Both the position numbers and the translations under genes were made by a program. Of a stretch of DNA of 64,000 nt, positions 1-10,499 are shown one piece after another. Source of the DNA: Topomyia yanbarensis (lineage: Eukaryota; Arthropoda; Insecta; Diptera; Culicidae); assembly GCF_030247195.1 (NCBI RefSeq), contig NC_080672.1, positions 403,513,037 through 403,577,036 on the forward strand, given 5' to 3'. A model generated the notes under the pieces. That model had not been told where the DNA came from, searched no databases, and saw nothing but the letters and a program-made list of their open reading frames with translations. Numbering within the stretch: position 1 is the stretch's first letter; each line of letters starts with the position of its first letter.

Positions 1-239
1 GTAATGATTCGGGGAGATTACTTAGAGTTAGTTGGTAGTAAAGTAGGGCATTTTCAACGAGATTTTGTAATATAATAGTTAAAACTAGAAAAGACTAAGC
101 TAGAGCTAAATTTTTCGGGAAGACATTTGTGGCGGAGGGCTGGGGGGTAGGTGTTATACTTCTAGGTATAAGAGACAGGGGAGGGAGGTTGCACAAAGAT
201 GACAGGGGGAGAAAATTATAAACTTTCAGTCTCAGGCAT
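1..239. other. Unassigned sequence
   Basis: Non-coding sequence with short G-rich stretches. I see no reading frame, repeat or motif here that I can name. Confidence 0.5.
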
Positions 240-380
240 TGGGAGATCAACAGTATAGATTACAGACTCGGGTGGCCTTCATCAGGAAGAATCATGTATT
301 GGGACGCTGGGTGGTCCTCCTCAAGACGGCAGAGGTTTCGATTTCGTAATACGGCTCAGATGTGGATTGGCAACACTTTG
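240..380 (-). pseudogene. LINE C-terminal fragment, very degenerate
   Basis: On the minus strand, short translated pieces (PPSVPIHD, then a stop-broken tail) resemble the PTNVPVRDVL region of the LINE terminus at 1293-1500. I read it as a second, older relic of the same kind of non-LTR retrotransposon. There is no intact frame. The resemblance is short, so this call is tentative. Confidence 0.3.
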
Positions 381-407
381 AGTTGCGCGTGTGATGTACT
401 GTAGGTC

Positions 408-432
408 GGTTTGTTTGTTTGTTTGTTTGTTT
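408..432 (-). repeat. (GTTT)n / (AAAC)n microsatellite, LINE tail
   Basis: Six or more GTTT units on the plus strand. They abut the minus-strand motif that normally ends the 3' UTR of certain mosquito LINEs, so the array is best read as a retrotransposon tail and not an independent microsatellite. Confidence 0.65.
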
Positions 433-788
433 ATTATTGGCTTTAACCCGAAGGATCATTCGCCTGATAGATTAAAAAAAAGTACATTTCATTTAACATA
501 GTTTGTAATTATAGTTTGTTATCATGGATAGTTGAGCATCGATTGATCAGGAATTCCTTTTTACTATTATGGTGCCTTGATGATTCCTACGCGGATGAAA
601 CGGTCCGCGTTGAACCTCCGTTACTCCCGTTCGGGCTGTAGGTCGGTGTTTTTGGCTCATTCGACAGATATGTTTTGTGTCGCCTTGGAGTCGCATCAAA
701 CCATCGTGGGTGTATGGTACAGGTGGAAGAGAGCGTTTCTGAGAATGAGAAATAAAAATGGGCAGTTAAATTTGTATATTGATGGTTT

Positions 789-1292
789 TTAACCAATGTT
801 GTTTGTGTTTGTGGACAACAACGTCTTTAAACAGCTATAACTTTTGATTGAGGCAAGATTTCCTCACAAAAACAAGTAAGGCTAATAAATGTGACTATTG
901 GCTTTCATTTCAGTATTAACAGTTTCAAGGATCAGTTCTAGAACTGAAGTTATTGCAATCAGTCTGATTGAATTCCGATGAAGCAGTGTGGCCAGGGACA
1001 GTTTAAGTTGACGACGGAAAATGAATTTTTCATATAACTTCGTTATGATGCAATATTAGTGAAAACTGATAAAACTTATCAATTTAGACTATTTTTGGCT
1101 ACGTTTCCCAAGCATTTGGCCTATTCTAGGAGAATTGAAGGTAAAAATTGAACAGCTTCTAGCACTGCAAGAGAAGCGCCTACCTTTATGAAAAAAGTTT
1201 TTTCGAGTTTCTTGACCCCACCGTTTTCAAAAAAAAAAAATAGTTTTGAAACCCTACATGCACTAGAAAAAAGTTGGGCATGAAAGGGTTAA
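789..1292 (+). mobile_element. MITE-A copy 1, TTAA-flanked
   Basis: About 500 bp, no coding capacity. It starts at TTAACC and ends GGGCATGAAAGGGTTAA, with TTAA at both edges. Relative to copy 2 (4942-5447) the left terminal repeat has a short deletion; the interiors align throughout, with shared blocks such as CTGCTATAACTTTT-like, CATGCACTAGAAAAAA and a TTCTTGACCCCACCG block. TTAA duplication plus ends starting CCC point to a piggyBac-type transposase as the mobiliser; this is inference. It interrupts a LINE reading frame on the other strand. Confidence 0.75.
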
Positions 1293-1500
1293 GAAGGTGT
1301 AAACTAGGGACATATAGAGGAGATCGCGGCTTGCCAGCACATCTCGAACTGGGACGTTGGTTGGTCTTCCTCGGGCCCGCAGGGTATCCATTAGCCGAGA
1401 CCTGACGAGCTGTACTCGATGCACACCCAGACAATGTGCTCGATGTCGTGATAGCCGTTGCCACAAGCGCAGATACCACTATCTAGGAGCCCAAGGGATA

Positions 1501-1763
1501 GTTTCTGTTAATGCTAAAAATGAAATTTTGGAATATTTTCGTAGCCTGGCAATATTATTGAAAACTGATAAAAAATTTCTAATTTAGACTGCCTTCAACT
1601 ACCTTTTTCATGCAATTGGACTAAATCAGAAGGTAAACAAAGAGCCGCTTCTAGCACTGCGAAAGAAGTACCTATCTTTATTAAACCAGGTTTTTCGTGT
1701 TTCATGACGCCAACAGATCTAAGGAAAAATAGTCAGTCAAAAAGTTGATCAAGAAAGGGTTAA
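1501..1763 (+). mobile_element. MITE-A copy 3, 5'-truncated
   Basis: The right half of the MITE-A family. It shares ATTGAAAACTGATAAAA, GACTGCCTTCAACTACC and GCTTCTAGCACTGC with the other copies and ends AAGAAAGGGTTAA. The left half is missing. It lies just upstream of the LINE terminus at 1293-1500. Confidence 0.65.
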
Positions 1764-2650
1764 CAAAATTCTGATAAGAGACCCGCCAGTCACTGGAGAC
1801 GATTCCAATACTTGGGTAGCTCAAGCAAAGATTGATGTTAGGCTACGTAAAGAGAGCACCAGCAGTACTTCTCGCTGAGGCAGCCAGGAACCCATCATCT
1901 ACGTAACATTTGGTAATCCTTCGCTGATGACAAACATGAGTGGGAAAGTTTGTGAAGACTGCATGCGTAGTGATCAGCTGACGACCCGGTACGACATTGG
2001 TCAACTAAATGATGCTACAAGGACAGGGATCTCTTTGTGGAGGCACAAAGCGCACTTTCACTAGAAATTGGGTTAAAAGAAATGTTAGCTGTGATATGTG
2101 ACACCACGTTAATTAAACTGGAGCCAAGAAACCGACAACCCCCTTAGTTTATTTTTTTCTAGTATACGATTAAACGAATCATTTACCCCGGAAAATCGAA
2201 GGCCCGGGTAAACGAGTTTTATCTGTATTGCAAAAGACACACCTTATCAAAAAAAATTCTTAGAATTCTTAGACAAATACCTATAAACAACAGATACGTA
2301 CCGCTTACTCGTTACCAATAAAGTAATAAAAGAAAACAAACTGAAAATACACCTAGAAATTCTGAAAAATCGACTAGGGCCAAAATAGGCATTCACATTT
2401 ACTATAATAGGAAATTTTACACTGACCAATTTCTCCACGAACGAAGCTTAAATTCATAAAATAACACAAGAAAAAGTTTGTGATTCGATTATCCTGGGTG
2501 AGATTTTTTTTAAATCCCCGGATAATCGAGTCCGACCTGCAGTAGACTCATGAACAAAATATCACAGTAACGTGATGAGAAATTATGAAAATTGCGACTG
2601 AGCTTCTTAAATCACTACATACCAGGTATCTCCAAAGTATGAACAGGAAT
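1764..2650. other. Unassigned, with a possible pogo-like MITE
   Basis: No coding signal that I can recognise. Around 2170-2215 and 2480-2535 there are loosely matching inverted stretches containing CGATTATCC/CCCGG-type words and runs of T, which could be the ends of a decayed pogo/Tc1-type MITE. Alignment to relatives would be needed to define it. Confidence 0.25.
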
Positions 2651-2714
2651 CATAACAAAAACTAAACATGTCCAGTGAACGCGAATGGTTTTGCGCGAAT
2701 TAGTTTTTCAGAAA

Positions 2715-2850
2715 ACACACAGTTTCATGAATACGACGATTATTATCCATAATTTCAGGAACTTGGTCAGGGTTTTCGTAAATCATTTAGTTCATGAAAT
2801 CCTGATTTTTGTTCATGAATTTATGGACGGATTTTTTTCCCTGGAGTAGG
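2715..2850 (+). repeat. B-family end fragment (pairs with 43905-44050)
   Basis: Contains ATGAATACGACG, GAACTTGGTCAGGGTTTTCG and TTCATGAATTTATGGACGG, which recur with few changes at 43905-44050. The GATTTTTGTTCATG part is also seen at 8905-8925, next to the 95-bp tandem array, so this is probably one end of the same element family. Confidence 0.55.
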
Positions 2851-2854
2851 TGCA

Positions 2855-2992
2855 GAGCATGAAAAAACACAAAACATAAAAAGGCCCATAAGCCTTCTCA
2901 GCCTTCTCGATGCACCACTATCGAGGCGTAATGCAATAATCATCTTAGAGCTGCTGTCCGTCAGAGGTTCTTTAACATTGATGCACGAAATA
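2855..2992 (-). mobile_element. Element D copy 1, 5' fragment
   Basis: Minus-strand copy of the D 5' module. It carries the conserved hairpin (CTCGAT pairing with ATCGAG on either side of a CACCACT loop, about 2907-2927) and the following GCC plus T-run, seen here as AAAAAGGC. It ends against a MITE-A fragment. Only about 140 bp remain. Confidence 0.65.
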
Positions 2993-3065
2993 TACTTGTC
3001 AATTTAGCCCGTCTTTGGCTACGTTTTCCACGCAATTGGACTATTGTAAATATTCTAGAATTTGA
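2993..3065 (+). mobile_element. MITE-A copy 4, left piece
   Basis: A block containing GCTACGTTTTCCACGCAATT and GGACTATTGTAAATATTC matches the interior of MITE-A copies 1 and 2. The matching right piece is at 4800-4945; the LINE between them (3066-4800) inserted into this MITE copy. Confidence 0.6.
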
Positions 3066-4800
3066 GAGCAGGGAAAAGCCCGCTGGAGCTGAATTTTGTT
3101 TTAGCTCTCTCTCTCCAGCAGGCATAAAACCTCCTCATCTTTTATATCAACAGATAACAGACATCCAAATGATACAATTCGTCACTTATAACTACAATTA
3201 AATTTAACAGCATAATCTTAATAACAAGGAACTAGCACTAGACTACAGCTAACATGATAATGAGCTTAGAAAGGATTTCTTGACAGCGTTACGGGACAAA
3301 TGGAAGTCGAAGACATTGGAACATCGATTGAAAAGACGACTCATACTGACGGAAGGTGCGTTATAACCATAATTTGTTCTGGCTACCGGAATGCGAAAGA
3401 AAGGATGGGTTCGAAGACTGCGACGAAAAAAAAGTTGATGTCCAAAAGTTGTAGAAGTTCGGAGCAATCGATTCGAGATTGCAGTAGAGTGGCAATGAAA
3501 ACGGCCTTCGAAACTTCCCGGCGTACAGACAGAAGATCGAGGTCAATAAGCTTACAACGATCCATGTAGCTTGGTAGGTTCGGTGGGTCCCTCCATGGGA
3601 GTCGACGAAGTGCGAAATGAACAAATTCACGCTGAATAGCTTCAATTCGTTGGATATCATTTTGGTAGTAAGGTGCCCAGACTACATTGCCGTATTCGAG
3701 TGTAGAGCGAACCAAAGTACAATAGAGTGCTTTTAAACAATGTATGTTGGTAAAGTTCTTAGTTACTCTGAAAACGAATTCCAACAGCTTAGAGACCTGT
3801 GTACACAATGTGGTGCTTGAAGTTTAGTTTGGGATCTAAGTAGACTCCTAAATCTTTAACAGATGATTCCCGTTTGAGAACGATTTGTGAGATATTGTAG
3901 TCGAAATTAACTTTCGAGTGTATGCGAGTAAAAGATATAACCGAACACTTGGAGGCGTTCAACATCATCCTATTGGCATAACACCAATTGGTGAACACAT
4001 CCAACTGGGGCTGCAAGAATGCTGCGCCTTTGGCATTCCTGATAAGCTGAAATAGTTTGAAGTCATCAGCAAACGGAAGTTTCATACACTTCAGCAAATG
4101 GTTTAGGTCGTTTAAATACAGCAAAAATATGAAAGGTCCGCGATGACTGCCCTGAGGAACTCCCGGGCTGGCAGCAAATGGTGATGTCGTACAGTTTCCA
4201 ATTTTTACTGCCGTTCCACGTTCGGTTAGGTACGAGTAGAGCCAATCCAGAAAGGAGCCTTTAAATCCAAGTCTACTTAATTTGGAAACAGTTCTCTGGT
4301 GATTAATTTTGACAAACGCCGCGGAGTGTAAATGGTATCTACCTGTAGTCTTGCTTGTAAACACTGACTGATGAAGGATGTGTAAGACACTAAGTTTGTA
4401 GTAGTTGACCGTTTAGGCATAAAACCATGTTGGGTCTCGGATATGTAGCTTGAGTAGTTATGAGTGATAAAATCAACAATCAGTTCGAATAGTTTAGATA
4501 CTGCACATAATGCAGCTATTCCTCGATAGTTCGAAATGACGCTTTTGTTCTCTATTTTGAACACTTTTTAAAGCATTTGTAGCGTTTCAAAGTGGCGTTG
4601 GACCACGGTGGGTAGATTGGTTCACGGTGTAGTTTCTTTGGTATGAATTGATCAATAGCATATGATACAACGTGCGTCCAAGACAAAGCAGCAGAGTTGC
4701 ACTCACTATTGAATAACAGAGAAATCCAGTCCTAGCTCGAAAAATTTGATTCATAGCTGCAAAATTTCCATTTTTGAAGTCGTAGTACACAGTATATTGA
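3066..4800 (-). pseudogene. Non-LTR retrotransposon reverse transcriptase relic
   Basis: A 5'-truncated LINE on the minus strand in several frames. From the N-terminal side: a linker piece (DFKNGNFAAMNQIF, about 4787-4745), then ISNYRGIAALCAVSKLFE and ISETQHGFMPKRSTTTNLV (about 4540-4400), a damaged motif A region near 4330 (SAAFVKINH, with its Asp positions lost), GVPQGS (about 4163-4146), and the catalytic FADD at about 4073-4062. The thumb and C-terminal region follow (LVRSTLEYGNVVWAPYYQND, about 3700), and a frame change at the A-run near 3425 leads to a terminus reading RTNYGYNAPSVSMSRLFN. The order and motifs fit Jockey/CR1-type elements. At least three frameshifts mean it is dead. It ends in a 3' UTR with a small hairpin near 3080-3120 and splits a MITE-A copy. 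Confidence 0.85.
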
Positions 4801-4945
4801 GCATTAGAAGGTAAAAATTGAACGAGCAGCTTCTAGCTTCTATGAAAGAAGGCTTTTCGTGTTTCTTGACCCCACCGTTTTCAAGGAAAAAATAGTTATG
4901 AAACCCTACATGCACTAGAAAAAAGTTGAACATGAAAAGGTTAAC
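4800..4945 (+). mobile_element. MITE-A copy 4, right piece
   Basis: Continues MITE-A from AGAAGGTAAAAATTGAAC to the terminal CATGAAAAGGTTAA. Its final TTAA (4942-4945) is also the first TTAA of copy 2, so two MITE-A copies lie head to tail sharing one target site. Confidence 0.7.
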
Positions 4946-5447
4946 CCATTCATGCCCATGTTGTTTACAAACAATGTTTTTAAACTGCTATAACTTTTAG
5001 TTAAGGCAAGATTGGCTCACAAAAACGAGCAAGGCTAATAACTCTGATTAATACCTTTCATTTGAGCAGTAACAGTTCTTATTTTTAGTTCTAGAATTGA
5101 AGTTAGTCTGAATGGATTCCTATGTAGCTGTGCTGCCAGAGACAGTTTACGTTGACGACGTAAAATTAAATATCTTCGTTATTTTGCACTATTATTGAAA
5201 ATTGATGAAACGTACCATTTTAGACTGCCTTCGACTACGTTTTCCATGTAATTGGACTATTGTAAATATTCCAGTAGATTTGCATTCAGCAATGGAAGGC
5301 AAAAATTGAGCAGCTTCCAGCACTGTGATGGAAGAACCTATCTTCATGAAAAAAAGTTTTTCGGGTTTTTTGACACCACCCTCTTCATGGATAAATAGTT
5401 TTGGAACCCTATATGCACTAGAAAAAGGTTGGGCATGAAAGGGTTAA
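4942..5447 (+). mobile_element. MITE-A copy 2, full length
   Basis: The best copy. It begins TTAACCCATTCATGCCCA and ends TGGGCATGAAAGGGTTAA, an 18-bp terminal inverted repeat including TTAA with one mismatch. About 506 bp, no open frame. It defines the family boundaries used for the other copies. Confidence 0.8.
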
Positions 5448-5502
5448 AGACTATAATAAGATAATTTAATAACTACGTATCTTCAACGAATTTTAATTTG
5501 AA

Positions 5503-5666
5503 GTGGGCGTAGCGTAATTGGTAAATAGATTGCCTTGTACGCAGCGCACCTGGGTTCGTGTCCCGACCCCGCACATTGGGTTAGAAATTTTTCATAAGAG
5601 ATTTTTCTAACCCGAAGAGGCGAATGACCTTAAGGTTGAAATCTCTATAATCGAAATAAAAAAAAT
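5503..5666 (+). mobile_element. tRNA-derived SINE (Feilai-like)
   Basis: A short retroposon with a tRNA-like Pol III promoter: box A TAGCGTAATTG at 5510-5520 and box B GGTTCGTGTCC at 5553-5563. The body has the hairpin pair around GGGTTAGAAATTTTTC and ends AATCGAAATAAAAAAAA. It closely resembles the copy at 19284-19447. The family name is from memory. Not a functional tRNA: the acceptor stem and 3' half do not fold as a cloverleaf. Confidence 0.85.
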
Positions 5667-8140
5667 CTAGATTTGCCGTCAGCTACATCGAAATAGACTG
5701 AAAATAGCCTATAGCTTAATGACCCAATTCAAGCAAACGGTCACTTTATTGGCTGCGACTTAGTGAAAATTATCAAACGAAAAGGTAATAAATATAGTAT
5801 TATGGGTTTTACGATATCGGCAAACGCTTCAATAGAAGATAGCTTTAGTCTCAACTAGTCTAAACGACTTTGGCAATAAAACACGGTCAGTGTACTACCC
5901 TTATAGAAAAAAATTTAACAATAATGCGAAGTTCACCGCCCACGTGTCAATTTGTCCAAATGAAAACCACGCTATAAATAAAAAATTAAACATCTTTTTA
6001 CATCATAGTTACATTTTTCATGCAAAAAAAAATACAACTGAGAAGAGCGCAACTGTTAACAAATCATTCGACTTACAAAAAGAAACCAACCAGCAAACTA
6101 ACTCGGATTGAAGTTACGGCAATAAATCTTAGCAGGAAGAAAGTTTGTAAGTAAACTAGAATTTATTACAACGCTCACAAGAAAAAGTTATCCGAAGATT
6201 TTCAGTCGTATGTACTGACTTCATCCGGCCGAGTCGTTACAATAAACGGCTGCTACAGTCAGTACAACAGTATTCGTCGAAGAGGATTTTGTCATCGACA
6301 GACGCCAGACGAATGAGCTGTTTTCCCACTTACTGTGTGGGGACAGATATTTGGCTCCTTCGTTCGTTCTGGTTTGAAGGTTGCTGAATGATGTCAGTTT
6401 AGAATTTACTGCTCAAGTTCGCACAGTTGACGTAACGGCAAAAGATTTTTCATGGACTTTTTTACTTCCACTTGGTGGTTGTGTGTAATATACTGGGGTA
6501 GTAGTGATATACGAGCTGTATTTAATTAAACAGTTGACTCTTGAGTGGTTTTTCTTGTAAATACACGGAAGCTTTTCCGAACAAGGATACCCAATGACGG
6601 ATTAGAGGCTTCTAGATTAAAACGTGTTTTACCATTGCAACAAAGCCGAAGTTATTATTGCAACCCGCCATATGTTTCGCTCGAGGAAGCACTCATGAAT
6701 GAATCATCATCGCCCGAGAACAAATAACCATTCTAGACAAAAGTCGTTGACCGCCCAACCGACACCGAGGGGTGCACTGAGATCATCAGCGTATACATAC
6801 ACACAAAACTTCAACTGTAGCGCATTTCGCAATACGGCATTAAAAAGGAATATAAAACAAACCAGTGCACATCCAAGATACTTCGACTCCTACGGTCGGT
6901 GGTGTTACAACAAGGTGCCACCACTATATAAACTCCTTCGGCACGTACGGTCCCATACTGAATGGGTGGGTGCGCGGGGAATGGGAAGGAATCAAGATCA
7001 TTCGCGCACATCGCGTGGCATTACCGTGGCCGACCGTGAGCAGTACTTCTGTTTCTTCTGTTTTGTTATTATTCCGCTTCTGCGGCCGTCCGATTTCAGT
7101 TCAGGTTCCGTCCGATGAGTCTCTAGCAGGTGTCAAGGAACTCTACCTAAGGCAGCGGCAGCACACGCATTATCATACACCTTCCTTTCCGTGGGCCGGT
7201 TCGGTAACCGTCTGTAAGTTTGTACCACTTCCCATTTTTCCCCCTGTAGAACTTTTATTCAGATCAGACTCTCAAGTTTGGTTCGTTTTAAAATTTACAA
7301 CGGCAATGATGATGATGATGATGATGAAGACCGTTGGTGCTCTTACTTTCGATGTTATTGTTGATGATTGGTTCATTCTGTCTACTTAGCAGAAGGAATA
7401 TACGCACCTGTATTGGGATACACAATACAATCAACCAGTGTTGGTGGGGTGAGGTAAAATGGGATCATCGCCCTTGCGACCGTGTATTATTCGATATACG
7501 ACGTGAATAGCTTCAGGTCTGGCAGGGTGGTGTGTTATGTTTGATTGTGTTAAAGATGAATGTTTCACAGTATTATGACTAAATTGAATTACAAATCAAT
7601 TTTCGTACTGTTTTCCCGTAGGCAACGGTCAACTTGATACGTGTTGCGAAATTCGAAGAAAATATTAGCCCGCCCCGGAAAGGTTGATGAATCATTTATT
7701 GTGATCGTTGCTGTGTCTGTTCGCGATGCGGTTTTCAGCAGTAGTGAAAAACATGCGATGATCTTATTCTTCACTTTTGAGATAGGGGAACACACTTGCT
7801 CTGATGAGTGCTTGTTGTTTGGCAGTGTACACTTTCGAGGCTATATAGAATAGAGTACATCCGCGGAAAAGGGTTCTCCGGTTAGTGCGTCGCAGTAGAA
7901 AAGAAAATGCGCATTTGTGATACTGTTTTGGTACGTCAATCTAAGATTAGACTTTAAACGGTGGAAAAATATTACCGTGTATCATATCGTAACGTGCATC
8001 TGCGTTTCGATATATATATTATTTCCTTATCAGCGTGATTGGACAATCATTGCATTTAATATTTCATGATTAGCGAAATTTAGCTATGTACTGCGTAGTT
8101 GAGGCTACTTTTAAATAGGGTGAACTGAATGGCACAAATC
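5667..8140. other. Mostly single-copy-looking non-coding DNA
   Basis: No repeat family recognised elsewhere in the window and no recognisable protein. A frame spanning 6865-7389 is long but lacks any domain and includes a microsatellite (7306-7327), so I do not call a gene. The 6200-7400 part is richer in G+C than its surroundings and could hold regulatory sequence; nothing in it proves that. Confidence 0.4.
7306..7327 (+). repeat. (ATG)n microsatellite
   Basis: Seven uninterrupted ATG units. Confidence 0.9.
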
Positions 8141-8257
8141 TCCGATCGACATGGGGAACGTGCAAGTTGATCCAGTCGCTACTGATTCGCTACGCCTATT
8201 TATTTATTTGTTCCGATCTTCGGTAAATACCGTATTGATTATAAAAAATATAACATA

Positions 8258-8950
8258 CTATGTACTGGGAATCATGAATCAGTTTACGTTTCCATGTAAA
8301 AGATTTATTTCACGAGCACGAATGGTCAGTCGCCAGGAATCATGAATCAGTTCACGTATAGATGCATATTTTATTTCGATTTTGTTAACTATTGCACGAG
8401 CTCGAACGGTACGTCGTGACTATTATACTAGGAATCATGAACTTGTTCACGAATACATGAAAATTATTTCATGATTTTGTGAACTATTTCCTGAACATCA
8501 ATGGTGAATTGGGACTAATTCGCTAGAAATCATGAATCAGTTCACATATACACGAATAACATTTAATGATTTTGTGAACTATTCCACGAGCACGAATATT
8601 GAATCGTGACTAATATATTGGTAATCATGAACTAGTTCACGATGATTGAATGATTCATGAATAGTATTCCGGGTTTCGTGAAACGGTTCACGAGAAAATG
8701 CTGCTTCACCACTACGAAAACCAGATCATGTTAAAGATGTAACAAATCATGAATAAGTTTATGTCACATGTCAAACTTTGAATATGTTCTAAAAGCTATG
8801 AATGAAATTACGATTTGGTTTTATGAATAATGTTCATAAAGTTGTGAACTAGTTCACGTACAGAAGATCGATTTGGTAATGATATAGCGGAAACCTGAAG
8901 TTCACAAAGTACTTGATTTTTGTTCATGGTTCTGTTTTCACGATTTTGGG
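8258..8950 (+). repeat. B family: 95-bp tandem array
   Basis: The phrase ATCATGAA recurs at 8271, 8339, 8434, 8529 and 8624, so the spacing is 68 and then three times 95 bp. Each unit carries the near-palindrome GTGAACTAGTTCAC and a CGTGACTAATATA-like block. Units are diverged but clearly related. Downstream to about 8950 are more dispersed TTCATGAA/TTCACGAA words. An opposite-strand array of the same family is at 38740-39420. No coding. Confidence 0.8.
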
Positions 8951-9141
8951 AACAATTTTTTTTGCGCTGGCATGGCCGACTGGCTTTTGCGAACATTATT
9001 CCACAGCTGAGGGATTCCACGAGAAACCGGCAGATAGCAAAATATGACCATCGTCGATTCGAACGAAACTTTACATTTGTGTTCGGTTTATGAATCTCCA
9101 TGATTTTCTCTGGTAATTGCAGTTTTCTAATACAAGGGCAA

Positions 9142-9926
9142 TTTTTCAAAAGGGCGTAGACGTTTCTGCGTGTAACAATTTTAAATTTTTTTGTTCGACT
9201 ACTCCAGTTTATACAGTAAAACTATCTGAGAACTAGTTACAAATAATGAATACTTCTGCACGAAAAAATATTCACTGAAAAAATGTGTTTCACAAAAACT
9301 AAAATTTGTGATAAAAATTCAAATTGCGAAAAAACCCATTTTTACTAATTTTTTATATTTTGTCAACAAAAACTAAATTTCAAAAATAAAATTCTACTTT
9401 TGACTGCAAATAGTATGAATAACACGAATAACTTTTAAAAAGGACTTAATTACATGAATTTATTGTTCTAGTTGGAGCAAAATTCCAAATATCTCGAAAA
9501 CTATCGCATTTTGGAAAATATTTGTTAAATGCATTTTGATTTAAAATGATATTTAGAATCATATTCTATAAAAAAATACAGTTTTGTATGTCAATTAGTA
9601 TGAAATTTAAAAACCTGTGTAAACTTATTTTCTGATAATTTCTCCATCATGAAATCACATCCAAAATGTTTCTTTCTCTTTAGGTTTTTGTTGAAAAAAT
9701 ATAAAAAATTAGAAAAAAATGGTTTTTTCACAATTTGAAATTTTTATCATAAATTTTTGTTTTTGTAAAAAATAACACAAAATTTTTTTCAGTGTATTTT
9801 TTTTCGTGCAGAAGTATTCATTCCCTGTAACTCGTTCTCTGATAGTTTTACTGTATAAAATAGTGTAATCGAACAAAAAACATTTGAAATTATTGCTCGT
9901 ATAAACGTCTACGCCCTTTTAAAAAA
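9142..9926 (+). mobile_element. C: fold-back element with roughly 240-bp inverted repeats
   Basis: The left arm begins CAAAAGGGCGTAGACG (about 9147) and the right arm ends CGTCTACGCCCTTTT (about 9920). The arms run through matching blocks: ACAGTAAAACTATC, AATACTTCTGCACGAAAAAA and CTAATTTTTTATATTTT on the left, with their complements on the right. The spacer is about 280 bp. No open frame and no clear target duplication, so I cannot assign a superfamily. Confidence 0.75.
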
Positions 9927-10499
9927 GTGCGCTTGAGTCAAAATAATCTTAGTGACTGTGGAAAATATTTAGTCTTCCACACCAGTTAAACCTGTAACGT
10001 TTTATAGGAATCTAAGATGGTCAGTGACGATGTTAGAGATTTTCGGACGGATCTTCGTGGAATTCCTCAGCTGTTGATGGACACGGGTCGTATTGTGTGT
10101 CGATTTATCGGTCGGCTTCGTCATCGTGCACATGCTAATTAAAAAATGGGAAAGTAGTAGCCTATTAGTGAATGTTTGGTAATAGTTATAGTTTTTAGTA
10201 GTCGTATACAATTGATATGTGCTAGTCGTTCGTCTGAGTATTTGTGCCAGCTGGGTCAGGGAATGGATGCATAACTGGCATATATGATAGAATAGTAAGT
10301 AATCCTTCCTAGGATTCGTTGGTCACTTTTCCCGGTTTTCAATTCGATTCATTCGGGAAGATCGGATTGGATAAATTGAGGTGCGATAAATTTACCGATG
10401 CACGTGAATCATCCATTTCTGGTCAGCATAACATGATAAAATTCTAACAGAATGCAATTGTCGTTAAAGGGAGTAGTTTGATTACATGTTACATGTGTT
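9927..10499. other. Unassigned sequence
   Basis: AT-rich, no recognised gene or repeat between the fold-back element and D copy 2. Confidence 0.4.

Larger units (their letters stand above)
405..1500 (-). pseudogene. Non-LTR retrotransposon 3' end, split by a MITE
   Basis: The minus strand carries the C-terminal end of a LINE polyprotein. Pieces around 1300-1480 read GNGYHDIEHIVW in one frame and SRLMDTLRARGRPTNVPVRD in another, so one frameshift is present. The first piece has the Cys/His-rich look that follows RNase H in I/R1/LOA-type elements. A TTAA-flanked MITE (789-1292) sits in the frame. Reading from the coding side to the far side of the MITE across one TTAA gives TFLKTINIQI then stop, a natural-looking LINE C-terminus. 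The 3' UTR runs to about 405 and ends with a motif resembling CGGGTTAAAGCCAATAATAA and a CAAA-type microsatellite tail, which I associate with mosquito LINEs. Everything upstream is lost. The clade is a guess. Confidence 0.6.

Noticed and set aside
6865..7389. A 174-codon plus-strand frame
   Set aside because: No recognisable domain, contains a seven-unit ATG microsatellite read as poly-Met, and overlaps two other frames of similar length. Best explained as chance.
8258..8720. The 95-bp array as a CRISPR-like repeat
   Set aside because: Units are diverged along their full length with no separate spacers, and the setting is eukaryotic.
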